Of a DNA stretch of 64,000 nucleotides, positions 34,101 to 44,900 are shown piece by piece (the stretch's first letter is position 1; each line of letters opens with the position of its first letter). The DNA lies in the NCBI RefSeq assembly GCF_932526225.1, contig NC_064034.1, positions 684,501-748,500 of the forward strand. The letters are read 5' to 3'. Below the pieces are notes generated by a model that worked only from the letters and a program-made list of their open reading frames with translations, was not told the origin of the DNA and ran no database searches. This DNA comes from Nematostella vectensis. Taxonomy: Eukaryota > Cnidaria > Anthozoa > Actiniaria > Edwardsiidae. A program made the translations under genes and the position numbers.

Positions 34101-37100
34101 TCTGATAAATACCTGATAAGTGTCACCATCTAAGAATTCCTGGTAAATACCTGATAAGTGTCAACATCAAAGAATGCCTGATAAATACCTGATAAGTGTC
34201 AACATCAAAGAATGCCTGATAAATACCTGATAAGTGTCAACATCAAAGAATGCCTGGTAAATACCTGATAAGTGTCAACATCAAAGAATGCCTGATAAAT
34301 ACCTGATAAGTGTCAACATCAAAGAATGCCTGATAAATACCTGATAAGTGTCAACATCAAAGAATGCCTGATAAATACCTGATAAGTGTCAACATCAAAA
34401 AATGCCTGATAAATACCTGATAAGTGTCAACATCAAAGAATGCCTGATAAATACCTGATAAGTGTCAACATCAAAGAATGCCTGATAAATACCTGATAAG
34501 TGTCAACATCAAAGAATGCCTGATAAATACCTGATAATTGTCAACATCAAAGAATGCCTGATAAATACCTGATAAGTGTCAACATCAAAGAATGCCTGAT
34601 AAATACCTGATAAGTGTCAACATCAAAGAATGCCTGATAAATACCTGATAAGTGTCAACATCAAAGAATGCCTGATAAATACCTGATAAGTGTCAACATC
34701 AAAGAATGCCTGATAAATACCTGATAAGTGTCAACATCAAAGAATGCCTGATAAATACCTGATAAGTGTCAACATCAAAGAATGCCTGATAAATACCTGA
34801 TAAGTGTCAACATCAAAGAATTCCTGGTAAATACCTGATAAGTGTCAACATCAAAGAATGCCTGATAAATACCTGATAAGTGTCAACATCAAAGAATGCC
34901 TGATAAATACCTGATAAGTGTCAACATCAAAGAATGCCTTGTAAATACCTGATAAGTGTCAACATCTAAGAATGCCTGATAAATACCTGATAAGTGTCAA
35001 CATCAAAGAATGTCTGATAAATACCTGATAAGTGTCAACATCAAAGAATGCCTGATAAATACCTGATAAGTGTCAACATCAAAGAATGCCTGATAAATAC
35101 CTGATAAGTGTCAACATCAAAGAATGCCTGATAAATACCTGATAAGTGTCAACATCAAAGAATTCCTGGTAAATACCTGATAAGTGTCAACATCAAAGAA
35201 TGCCTGATAAATACCTGATAAGTGTCAACACCGAAGAATGCCTGATAAATACCTGATAAGTGTCAACATCAAAGAATGCCTGGTAAATACCTGATAAGTG
35301 TCAACATCTAAGAATGCCTGATAAATACCTGATAAGTGTCAACATCAAAGAATGCCTGATAAATACCTGATAAGTGTCAACATCAAAGAATGCCTGATAG
35401 TACTCAAATGTCCAAAAAGGTGGAGCCTTTCGTTCACTACCGAGCAGCTGCAAACATAAAAGTAAAAACATGAATGGATGTGGATAATTGGTACCTGGGA
35501 AAAACTGCCTTTGGTCCAATGGTAGCAACATGGTTTTCTGAGTAAAAAAAACTGTTTGAGTAAATAGGGTAAGGTATGGTAGGTATAATAGTGAGGTATA
35601 ATGATAATATATAATGGTATGGTAAGGTATAATGGTTAGGTATATTGTTTTTTTGGTAATGTAGTATGGTAATGTATAATGGTAAGGTATACAGGGCTTC
35701 TGGAATTACGCGGGAAAAAACTCCAAATTACGCGGGAGTCTTTGCTAAATTACGCGCTAAATTAAGTGGAAAATCAATCATTACGCGCTAAATTATGCGG
35801 GATTTTGCAATACATTTTTCTTTAAAAATCAAAATTTTGTGGGATATTACATTTATTACACGGAATATCAACTGTTACGCCCAAACTACATTTTGTACCA
35901 AAGGAAAGCACGAAATAACTTGAAAAGGTTATTTTTTTGCGTGAAAATATCTTAGGCAAATTTTCATTGGCTCCTAGCCACCAGCCAATTAAAAAAGGTA
36001 TTTTATTATTAGTCCCAGGCCTTCACGGTTTAGCAAAGAACGCCTAGTCATTTTATTTGTTTTCGAAATTCAGTTCAAAATATCACACTCTTACGAAGAA
36101 TATCTATCTCTTTTTACGGGAAATAGAGGTTTTGTCTTTCAAAATTTAGCCAAATTACGCGGGATTATGCGGAATTTGTGGATTACGCAGAAAAAGCCAA
36201 ATTACACGCTTCCGCATAAGCACGTAATTCCAGAAGCCCTGGGTATAATGGCAAGGTAAATTGGTAAGATATAATGGTGAGGTATAATGGTAAGGTTTAA
36301 TGGTAAGGTATAATGGCAAGGTATAATGGTGAGGTATAATGGTAAGGTTAAAATGGTAAGGTATAATGATAAGGTATTGTGGTGAGGTATAAAAGTAAGG
36401 TAAAACGGTAAGGTATAATGGCAAGGTAGTATGGTAAGGTATAATGGTAAGGTTAAAATGGTAAGGTATAATGATAAGGTATTGTGGTGAGGTATAAAAA
36501 TAAGGTATAATGGTAATGTATAATGGTGTGTAATAATGGTAAGGTATAATTTTCAGCTATAAATTAAGGTATATATAGTACTGTATAATGGTAAGGTATT
36601 ATGCTATTGTATAATGGTAAGGTATAAAAATAAGGTATAATGGTAAGGTATAATTGTAAGGTATAATGGTAAGGTATAATGTTGAGGTATAATGGTAAGG
36701 TATAATGAAGAGGTATAATGATAATGTATAATGGTGAGGTATAGTGGTAAGGTATAATGGTAAGGTATAATGGTGAGGTATAATGGTAAGGTGTTATAGT
36801 GAGGTATAATGGTGAGGTATAATGGTGAGGTATAATGGTAAGGTATAATGGTAATGTATCATGGTAGAGTGGTTTTTAAAATCTCGTGAAACATGATGTA
36901 GTAGTTAAAGTGTAATAGTCAACCAAAACAAAAGAGAACAAAGACATTACAGTGTATTAGTACTATAAATAAACTTAATTGTATTTCACAGGCTTTTGAA
37001 AACCACTCTAACGTATGAAAATAAGGTATAATGGTAATGCATAATTGTGTGCTATAATGGTATAATAAAGGTAAGGTATAATTTTACTGGTATAACGGTT

Positions 37101-39225
37101 ATGTATTAAAAAGTATAGATGGTCAGGTTAATCTAGATAGTTCCCACTCACCTCTACTTTATCCCCATCATCTGAAAAAAAAATGTTACAAAAAATCACT
37201 AGGAATAATAACCATGTATATCTTGTAAAGGAACATCTTTGCAGGTGTATAGACAGGATCTTGCCCCCCCCCTCCCTTTCCCTCCCCCCTTCCGTTAAAT
37301 AAACCAAAAAAGGTGTCCTTGTAGTAGCTTTAGGATCAATTAAAATGGTGTAAAATCTAAAAAAAATAAAATAAAAGAGACCTGTGCCTGCCTTTCTGAT
37401 AAGAATTTTCTATTTACCGCAAGAAGTACAAGTAAAACAAGGATTTTGTCCTTGACTTGTCTTTAACTAGTCTTAAGAGATATATATATATATCAATGCT
37501 GTTATTTTTCATGGGGAGGGCCAAAGTTGGCGAAACTAATGCCACTAAAACTTTGACTTTGGTTACACACAACCAAGCATGGACCCTGAAGCTATATTCT
37601 GCCTTGGTTTTCATTATTTCAGGTTGACAACAAAGTTTTTTAGATATTTACTTTAATAAAGCAAAGCATATCAGTTTCCAATATAATGTATGTCAATACA
37701 GAGCAAATATCCATAGATGGGTTTCTAAGGGCAAGTACCCTGCTCAATGGGTTCCGCATAATGTACCAGTCAACTCTTGTTACTGCAGCTAAAAAGACTC
37801 AGGGGTTTTCATAGAACTGAGAGTGTGCATAACTGAAAGTTGATGGAGATAACTGAGAGTCGATGGGAATAACAGACGGTGAATAGGAATAACTGGCAGT
37901 CAATGGGAATAATCGATAGGGATAACTGACAGTTGATGGAGATAACTGACAGCCAGTGGGGATAGATAACAATTGATTGGGATAACTGCTTTTCAACCCA
38001 CCATCACTATCATCTGCTGCTTTGGGTGGAGGGGGAAAGGATGATTCAATAGGGACAGCGTTTCCTATTGTTCCACTTGTTGTAGTTGTGCTCTGTGGGA
38101 CAGTTTCTTTATGGAAATCTAGTAAGGTAAATCAGTCATTATTGACATACAAATTTCTGTATTGGAACTGCATTAGAATCTCATGAGAACTTCAGCCAAA
38201 AGTAATAAAACAAACCAAACAGGAAATTTCAGTTTAATTGGCAAAAAATAAAGGCCAATAACTTGGAGACTCCCAGTAAAAGCAAGATGGTTGGTAGGTA
38301 TGAGCACAATAATCTTTAAACAATTATTTGATAATTTGCTAGACGAATGGCAGAAATATCTCACCTTGGAAAATAAGATCGTCTATGACATCATCGTCAT
38401 CATCATCAACCTTACCCACAGAGAGCGAAAGAAACTTGATTTTCAAAGTTACGTGTGGTTACACAGTCATACTTAAAGAGTGTTCATTAAATACACCGAG
38501 GGAAGGAAAGAAATATTTTGAGGGGGGGGCTCCGAAAATTTTTAACCACCTAAAGGGGAGCTCCGAAATAAAAAGGGAAATAGAAAGAAAATTTTGGGGT
38601 TCTATGTGGGGGGGGGGTTCTATGTGGGGGGGGGGGGGGGGGGGGGTTCTATGTGGGGGGGGAGGGGTTCTATGTGGGGGGGCACCGAAAAAATTTTTCA
38701 TTTTTACAATGAAAGGGGGGCTCTGAAATGTTAAGGTGTCTTGAGTAAAAATCTTCCCTCCCCCACCCCCCTTGGTGTAATTAATGAACACTCCCTTACT
38801 GTAAAAAATATTTCTTCACGTTTAACAAGAGGTCATTCATTAGTTTTTGAAAGACAAGATAGCGTATCGCCTTTAGAATGAATGATTTCGTTTAAAAAGA
38901 CTAAGGGAGCCGGTCATTTATCGATGGTGCATAGCACTGTAGACAAACAAGTGCAATATCATATTTGACATACATCATTGAATCATCTTCTTCGAATTAA
39001 GTGATCAATTATTGTGTGTATTGTGATGAATTCGCCATGAAGGCAAAATTGAAACTTCATAAAAGGTCACTCGTATCAAATCTACCTTCAGAAAACAATT
39101 ATAAGTAAGAGTCACGATGTACTCTATGTGGTAAGGAACCTCTAAGCGAAGATATAGTATTTATCACTTAATGGTGGATTTACCGGGATATCAATCAGGC
39201 CCTGTTTTTCACTCTCGTCCGCCAT
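28072..39225 (-). CDS. YIPF1: YIPF1/YIPF2-like Golgi membrane protein, complete
   Basis: Eleven minus-strand exons, in transcript order: 39225-39184, 38410-38365, 38118-38002, 37171-37152 (20 nt), 35447-35367, 32682-32595, 31437-31327, 31119-30965, 29545-29479, 29031-28979 and 28191-28072. Phase is consistent and totals 299 aa (human YIPF1 306). YIP1-domain proteins are five-pass Golgi/ER membrane proteins acting in Rab-dependent transport. The acidic N-terminus (VDDDDDDVIDD, DDGDKVE) leads to PPFWTFEYYQAFFDVDTYQ, then NPDLYGPFWVCATLVF, IYAYAFLVPTGLWGLLLW, YSFLEILCVYGYSLSIYIP, LTFWPAVEDDD and a last hydrophobic helix. YIPF1 and YIPF2 cannot be separated from this sequence, so the symbol is approximate. 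Introns after exons 5, 6 and 8 open with arrays of the exon end plus donor, and the stop-codon region is also repeated. Confidence 0.94.
28440..28888. mobile_element. MITE of about 450 bp with imperfect inverted ends
   Basis: Left end ttacggtgaggacaaaaagc plus gagctatgctgaacatc matches the reverse complement of the right end, ttacagtgacgacaataaaa plus gccggccatgctgaacaac. Both continue with aaccaatca-attcggctt. There is no ORF inside. It sits in the last YIPF intron. The target duplication is unclear. Confidence 0.7.
29035..29455. repeat. Degenerate repeat of about 38 bp in YIPF intron 9
   Basis: About 11 imperfect copies of ataaacacatgtataagact plus cggacaatgttctgtatg lie between exons 9 and 10. 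Unit length varies by several bases and it is not exon-derived. Confidence 0.85.
29690..29905. repeat. GGTAGT/GGTAAT hexanucleotide tract
   Basis: Microsatellite of ggtaatggtagt type in YIPF intron 8. It produces long low-complexity frames on both strands (Ser/Asn/Gly or Thr/Ile) that are not genes. Confidence 0.93.
29930..30992. repeat. 28-bp minisatellite seeded by YIPF exon 8 end plus donor, about 37 copies
   Basis: On the minus strand the exon ends tctatctacatacctatatc then g|gtaact. The array repeats gtctatctacatacctatat plus cggtaact every 28 bp. Most copies preserve exon bases and donor exactly, so the real donor (30964-30963) is identical to its copies. The next exon (Phe-Leu-Trp-Val-Ile-Pro) joins in phase 0 to Ile-Ser, fixing the coding junction. 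A diverged variant (aatatagttatgtactg) recurs three times about 300 bp apart. Confidence 0.96.
31685..32615. repeat. 43-bp minisatellite seeded by YIPF exon 6 end plus donor, about 22 copies
   Basis: The exon ends (minus strand) aacccagatctatatg|gtaaga, encoding Asn-Pro-Asp-Leu-Tyr-Gly. The array repeats aacccagatctatatggtaa plus ggtctacataatgtattacacca. Every unit keeps a strong donor, most GTAAGG or GTAAAG. Extending the exon through one unit meets TAA at the next donor. Confidence 0.96.
33095..35396. repeat. 38-bp minisatellite seeded by YIPF exon 5 end plus donor, about 60 copies
   Basis: On the minus strand the exon ends cag|gcattctttgatgttgac then acttatcag|gtattt. The 38-bp unit is the last 27 exon bases (nine codons, AFFDVDTYQ) plus 11 bases gtatttatcag. 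Each unit is therefore bounded by an AG upstream and a GT downstream in the original phase. Common variants change GCATTC to GGAATTC or CCAGGAATTCTT. A few diverged copies lie separately at about 32795-32865. Confidence 0.97.
35692..36241. mobile_element. 550-bp MITE inserted in the AT-rich repeat
   Basis: Left end cagggcttctggaattacgc matches the reverse complement of the right end, cagggcttctggaattacgt. The interior is rich in aattacgcgg motifs in both orientations. Flanks are ggtata on both sides (35686-35691 and 36242-36247), a possible 6-bp target duplication, although the host repeat itself contains ggtata. No ORF. Confidence 0.85.
36867..37008. mobile_element. 142-bp TA-flanked MITE
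   Basis: Ends gagtggtttttaaaatctcg and the reverse complement gagtggttttcaaaagcctg form 26-bp imperfect inverted repeats. TA lies immediately outside each end (36865-36866 and 37009-37010), as for Tc1/mariner-type elements. No coding capacity. Confidence 0.85.
37815..37990. repeat. Degenerate repeat of about 21 bp after YIPF exon 3
   Basis: Imperfect copies of gataactgacagttgatgg lie just inside intron 3. On the minus strand they extend an open frame past exon 3, but the phase-correct donor is at 38001 (gatg|gtgggt), so they are intronic. I see no convincing similarity to the exon end. Confidence 0.75.
38585..38690. repeat. G-rich tract with ttctatgtgggg repeats
   Basis: Runs of G (up to about 18) separated by ttctatgtg in YIPF intron 1. 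It is strongly G-quadruplex-prone on the + strand. The open frame it creates is an artefact. Confidence 0.9.
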
Positions 39226-39584
39226 CTTGGATTTCTTTGTTGTTCTGGAAATAGCGCATGCGCAGGCTTGAACGACGAGTGAGCACAGGGAACCCAAAGT
39301 TTGTCACGCAAAGTGCGCTGTCTGTACCCCGGCTACACATTTTCATACTAATCAAGGGCTCTGTGAGCCAACTCGTGAATGCAAATTTGTTTTTCTAGTT
39401 ATTTTCTTGTGTGCAAAAAAAACATATACAGGATGAATTATGAACAAAGGATGAACACATCCAAGATGCTGGGAGCACATAACAATGTCCTTTCTTTTCG
39501 ATGTGATGAAACACCAAGAACAGTTTGATTATTTATTATTATCATAAAAAGTAAAGAAAAAAAGAAAAAAAAATAGACGTCACA

Positions 39585-39652
39585 AGTAGGGATCGAACCT
39601 CCGGTCTCTGACGTCTTAGACAAGCACCGAGGCATTGCCGAAGTAACCTCTG
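39585..39652 (-). repeat. tRNA-like sequence, probably a tRNA-derived SINE or pseudogene
   Basis: The reverse complement contains a good RNA polymerase III B box (ggttcgatccc) preceded by ggtgcttgtctaagacgtca, with a weaker A-box-like cggcaatgcctcggtgcttg. It is followed by a T-rich tail. A full cloverleaf cannot be drawn convincingly, so a tRNA relic or SINE head is more likely than a functional tRNA. Confidence 0.4.
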
Positions 39653-40616
39653 AGTAAAATTAGTTTTTGTGATTATTGATAACAGTAGTGTTAATAAAAA
39701 TGTAGACCACACATAGGTGCTAATGGGGTTTCAGCAGTTCACACTCGCATGCACAGGTAGCACCGCCTATGACCTCATGCCTAAGACATGCGGGATTATT
39801 GTTGATAAGCACTAGGTATGCTTTACTCATACCATTATTCGCACTCACAACCTACCGATTTCATATTGCATATTAGGGAGCTCACAGGTCATTCGTTATT
39901 TGATAATTCTCTTCAAATTTGTGAAATGAAGTTCTAAAGCACAAAGTTAAATGTTTTATACATAGACAAAAACTGAAATGATTTGCGCATTCGGCAAATC
40001 GCTATATTTTTTAAGACACAAAGTACCATGTTATGAAGCACAAAGTTAAATATTTAATGCACAGACAAAAACTGGAATGATTTGTGCATTCGGCAAATCG
40101 CGAGATTTTTTGAGACACAAAGTTGAATATTTTATGCAATAGACAAATACTGAAATAATTTGCGCATTTGGCAAATCGCGAGATTTTTTAAGACACAAAG
40201 TCCCATGTTATAAAGCACAAAGTCAAATATTTTACGCAATAGAAAAATAGTGCTATGTTATAAGCACAAAGTTGAATGTCGTGAACGGTATACTGAAATG
40301 TTTCAAGCAAAGGCAAAATGATGAGTTTTTTAAGACACAAAGTACAATGTTTTGAGACACAAAGTGCGATATGGTGAACTAAACCTGCAATGTTTTAAGC
40401 GATAATCAAATAGTGATTTGTCGTGACACTCAAAGTGAGTTGTCGTGACGCGAATAGTTCAAAGTCGTGACCGAAAGGTGAGATGTTGCTAACGAAAACC
40501 TTGAGTGGCCCTCATGGGCTTCCGTACCTCGCCGTACCAAGGTCGCATTATCCGACTAGCCCACCCACTCCCGAAAGTTGGTGCGACCTCCTCATTAATT
40601 CAATTTCGTGCGCAAT

Positions 40617-40692
40617 AAACGGTGTGCTAACGTCGCATTATCTGTCGAACTTTTCTAGAGCGGCACGATAATGCGACCCTAGCACGCCGTTT
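40617..40692. repeat. 26-bp inverted repeat with a 24-base loop
   Basis: aaacggtgtgctaacgtcgc plus attatc is complementary, with three mismatches, to gataatgcgaccctagcacgccgttt. A partial third copy of gtcgcattatc lies at about 40542. It could be a hairpin or the fused ends of a small inverted-repeat element. Confidence 0.7.
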
Positions 40693-40729
40693 AATCTAGG
40701 CCTAAGATACCAATTTAGACTCGTTTTTA

Positions 40730-41345
40730 ACTCGTCAATTTCAACGCTAAAAACCCTGCTATGTTCAACCTGTTTTAAGGTCTTATTGTCAATTGAAACA
40801 GAGGGTTGGCGATTAAGAGTTTTCTGATGGGTTCCTATCAATAAAACTCTGGTTTTGATATGTTTATTCTCAGCTTATTGGACAGAAGCCACTCTTCTAA
40901 TAATAATGATAGTGATGGTGATGACAGAGTTTATTCATCGCCATTGTAGTTAACATAAGTCGGAGATCATTATTAATGGTCAGATCAACTTCCTCTAAGT
41001 TTTCGCCTGATGCAGTAAGGTTTGTATCATCTGCAGACAGGCGGGGGTCAGTTGACCTTAGACACTCTGGAAGGTCATTTATGTAAACGAGGAAGAAGAG
41101 TGGGCCAAGAATTGAGCGTTGAGGAATTCCGCAAACAATTTGGCTTTCAAAAGACAAGACCTCTTCTAACTTGCACTTCAGCTTACGATTTGATAAATAT
41201 GATTGTAATAATGAGATCCTAAAACACAACCATATTAAATAATTTTCTGTCCATATTGACATACCAGCTATTTCTACTATCTATCAAGGCAGAGGCAGTG
41301 GAGTGTTGACTGTGAAAGCCAAATTGGTGCTCAGATAGCAAGTTA
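40730..41345 (-). pseudogene. LINE reverse-transcriptase fragment
   Basis: Minus-strand frames read LLSEHQFGF ... STASALI, then SYLSNRKLKCKLEEVLSF, IVCGIPQRSILGPLFFLVYI, NDLPECL, SADDTNLTASG (the catalytic F/YADD box mutated to SADD) and IGTHQKTLNRQPSVSIDN. This is the order of fingers, motif B, motif C and thumb of a non-LTR RT. GIPQG has become GIPQR, the motif A region is lost, and stops or frameshifts interrupt it. It is a dead fragment from a different family than the LINE at 48-50 kb. Confidence 0.85.
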
Positions 41346-41901
41346 TTTGAATTGAAGCTATACTACTGACGGATACTCACTAAGGAATAACGTAAAATAT
41401 GTATGCCCGCGATCTTTGGCCAATCAGAGAATTCGTGCACTAACCTTTTTCGCGCGAGAAAAATGGCTCATGCAATCAGACAATTCAGATACAGCTTCCC
41501 GAGCGCAGTCCCCAACGTAGTAACGAGTAGACCCACCTGCTTCTACTTGTTAGTCGCCACTTTCCGCGCGTGACCTCAGATCGAAGACCACATCAGCAAA
41601 CGTATTTGGTGACTTTGACACCAACAAATTTGTGCCTGCCTTGAGCTGATTATAATTGCATTGAACCAGCTAATACTGTATTTTATATGGCCTTACGGTA
41701 TATCGCGCGCTGCCCCTTATCTTTTTGAGATCACGCGATATGACAAAACCTTTGTCTGATTGTTGTGTATTGTAATATTGTGCGTAGGAGCGCGCAATAA
41801 ACAAACAAACAGCTAGTCTAGCTTTGACAGCATTTATTAATAGTATTTAGTAATGTACATATTTTATTCTATTCCTCGCTCCTTTGCCTTCCATTCCATT
41901 C
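41346..41901 (-). other. FARSA 3' UTR and downstream flank
   Basis: On the minus strand, AATAAA occurs at 41878-41873 and 41838-41833 after the TAG stop at 41904-41902, so the 3' UTR is probably short. The rest shows no coding potential. Confidence 0.5.
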
Positions 41902-44900
41902 CTAGCCTTCCAGTAGGCAAATAGGATTGCGGTACACCATGTCAAGGTCAACCTTGTGTCCAATCAGGTCCCGGATATTGGAGATCCCATATTTGATCAT
42001 CGTGGGTCTACATAAAGTGAAACAATAAATACATAAAAATAAAAACATTAATTAACTAAAACCCAATTTCAACGATCAGCGGTGTGGGAGGCAACACAAA
42101 AAAATGTTCTTGTGTGTATTTTGCTGGCTTTAGTTGTTGTGTGTGTATTGTTGCCTTTAGTTGTTGTGTGTGTATTCTTGGCATTAGTTGTTGTGTGCGT
42201 ATTGTTGGCTTTAGTTGTTGTGTCTGTTTTGTTGGCTTTAGTTGTTGTGTGTGTATTGTTGGCTTTAGTTCTTGTCTGTGTATTGTTGGCAGTAGTTGTT
42301 GTGTGTATTTTGCTGGCTTTAGTTATTGTGTGTGTTTTGTTGGCATTAGTTGTTGTGTGCGTATTGTTGGCTTTAGTTGTTGTGTGTGTTTTGTTGGCAT
42401 TAGTTGTGTGTGTATTGTTGGCTTTAGTTCTTGTCTGTGTATTATTGGCATTAGTTGTTGTGTGTGTATCGCTGGCTTTAAGTAGTTGTTGTGTGTGTAT
42501 TGTTGGCATTAGTTCGTGTGTTTTTTGCTGGCATTAGTTGTTGTGTGTGTATTGTTGGCTTTAGTTGTTGTGTGTGTATTGTTGGCATTAGTTGTTGTGT
42601 GTGTATTGTTGCCATTAGTTATTCTGTGTGTATTGCGCTGGCTTTAGTTCTTGTGTGTATTTTGCTGGCTTTAGTTCTTGTGTGTGTATTGTTGGCATTA
42701 GTTGTTGTGTGTGTATTGTTGGCTTTAGTTGTTGTGTGTGTATTGTTGGCTTTAGTTGTTGTGTGTGTATTGGTGGCTTTAGTTGTTGTGTGTGTATTGT
42801 TGGCTTTAGTTGTTGTGTGTGTATTGCTGGCATTAGTTGTTGTGTGTATTTTGTTGGCATTAGTTGTTGTGTGTATTGTTGGCATAAGTTGTTGTGTGTG
42901 TTTTGCTGGCTTTAGTTCTTGTGTGTATTTTGTTGGCTATGGTTGTTGTGTGTATTTTTGGCATTAGTTGTTGTGTGTGTATCGCTGGCTTTAAGTAGTT
43001 GTTGTGTGTGTATTGTTGACTTTAATTATTCTGTGTGTATTGCACTGGCCTTAGTTGTTGTGTATATTTTGCTGGCTTTTAGTTGTTGTGTGTGTATTGT
43101 TGGCTTTAGTTGCTGTGTGTGTATTGTTGACTTTAGTTGTTGTGTGTATTGTTGCCATACATCGTTGTAAATGCAGACATCACCTGTCTGTCGAAAATTT
43201 GTGCCAGTGCATTTCTGTGGCTCATGAAGTGCAGTTTTAAAAGATTAACCTTCTGAGTTAGTTTCCACATCAGAGACGGCTTGCAATATAATAATATTGT
43301 TGATTAACCCTCTGAGTTAGTTTCCACATCAGAGACGGCTTGTAATATAATAATATTGTTGAGTTTAAGGTGAATCCACCTGCTTAGCAGGCATATAAAC
43401 GCATATATAGAAGTTGATTGTAAAAGAAACTGAATATAGAAGAGGACTTTAGCCCAAACTTACAGTTCAAATCCTGACTATAATGGTTAGAGGGCATTTC
43501 CAATACTTGAAACAATCCCTAGCATTTTACTAACCTTTCAAGTGATAGCCCCCATGCTATCACAGAGACGTCATCAGGTAATCCCATTGGTCTCAACATT
43601 TCAGGCCGGAACACCCCTGAGTTACCGACCTCAACCCACTTTTTCAGTCCTGTAGGCATAAATGGTGTTCAGAGTTCCCATATCCGGAGATATTGTCGGA
43701 ATTTGGGTACACGATATGGATGAAATCCCAACTGTTATCTTGTGCCCAAAAGAGTAGTATGTGTGGAAAAGGTAGAAAGAGGGAGAGTCACATTATCACC
43801 TCGGAAAGCAGCCTTCATTCTCAACACCTTAACCCTGTACCCTACCAACTAGTTCTTTGCTCACCTTCATGGTAGCTGAACACCTCCATACTAGGCTCTG
43901 TGTATGGGTTGTAAGCTGGCTTGAAGCGCAATTTTGTGATACCTGAAAAACATCAGGAAACATCAATTTTCCTTTGTTTTGATAAAATAAAGATTACAAA
44001 AAAACAATATAGAATTAACATAATATATACACACCTAACTTTCTAAAAAACTGATGCAAAGTGCCAATCAGGTCACCAAGTGTCAGATTGCGATCTGCAA
44101 CCAATCCCTCGATCTGGTGAAACTCTGCCAGATGAGTAGCGTCAAGGGTCTCATTTCGGAACACTCGGTCAATGGAGAAGAATTTTGCAGGAGTGAATTT
44201 CTCCTAGGCAAAAATATAATATAGCAAATAACTACATGATAACTTCATAAAACTAATAACACCATTATAATAATAAGTATCATCCTTCGTTCATGATCAA
44301 ATAACGGCATGTACCTGTTGTCCAAGCTTGTAGAGCATGCGCGCACTCACAGCAGTTGTATGTGTTCTTAGTAAGTTCTTCTTGGCTTCCTCTGTCTTCC
44401 ACTCATACTGGTAACTTGAACAGAGAACATAGCAATTGAGCATATGATCAGAATTATAGTATCAGGCCGACCCCTATGATGATGAAAACTTTAATATTAC
44501 ATAATGATATTAACCCCTGAGATCCATAGCCTCCTTGTTCATGAACTCTCTTGACATCTTCAACATAGGACTGGGGCACTTCACCCAGCTTAGCAAACTT
44601 TGGATCTAGAAACAGATAAATAAACAAACAGATTAGGAATCCTGCCTCATAATATATATGATATAATAAAGGGCACAGCCACCCTGCAAGGCAAGTAACT
44701 TGCCTGATATGAAGAAAGTGTCATGAGCGTCTCGGGCAGGGTGCTGCTGTGGCTGGAACAAAGAATCAAAATTCCAGAAGGAGCTCTCTATAAAGTTATT
44801 GGTAGCCATTTCTGTAAATCTGAAATCAAACAGAACACGTGTCAGTACAAACAGAACAACATGGCTCAGAGGTAGATCCAGAAACTGAGGACGGGTAAAA

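Larger units (their letters stand above)
35560..37110. repeat. AT-rich ggtaaggtataat repeat, interrupted by two MITEs
   Basis: An irregular 12-13-bp repeat (ggtaaggtataatggtgagg type) fills YIPF intron 4 between exons 37152 and 35447. Two small inverted-repeat elements are inserted in it, at 35692-36241 and 36867-37008. Small minus-strand open frames through it are repeat artefacts. Confidence 0.9.
39226..40730. other. Intergenic region between the YIPF and FARSA genes
   Basis: Upstream flank of the YIPF start codon. It holds the tRNA-like unit, four or five imperfect copies of a segment of about 100 bp (aagacacaaagt ... gcgcattcggcaaatcgc; 39880-40400), and a hairpin at 40617-40692. No protein-coding exon is recognised. 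Confidence 0.6.

Noticed and set aside
38385-38726. Gly/Trp-rich frame over the G-run
   Set aside because: Low-complexity poly-G translation in YIPF intron 1, with no homology.
42082-43170. Overlapping open frames of 130-158 codons on both strands
   Set aside because: They come from a 27-bp tandem repeat whose period is a multiple of three. The peptides are simple repeats inside FARSA intron 12.
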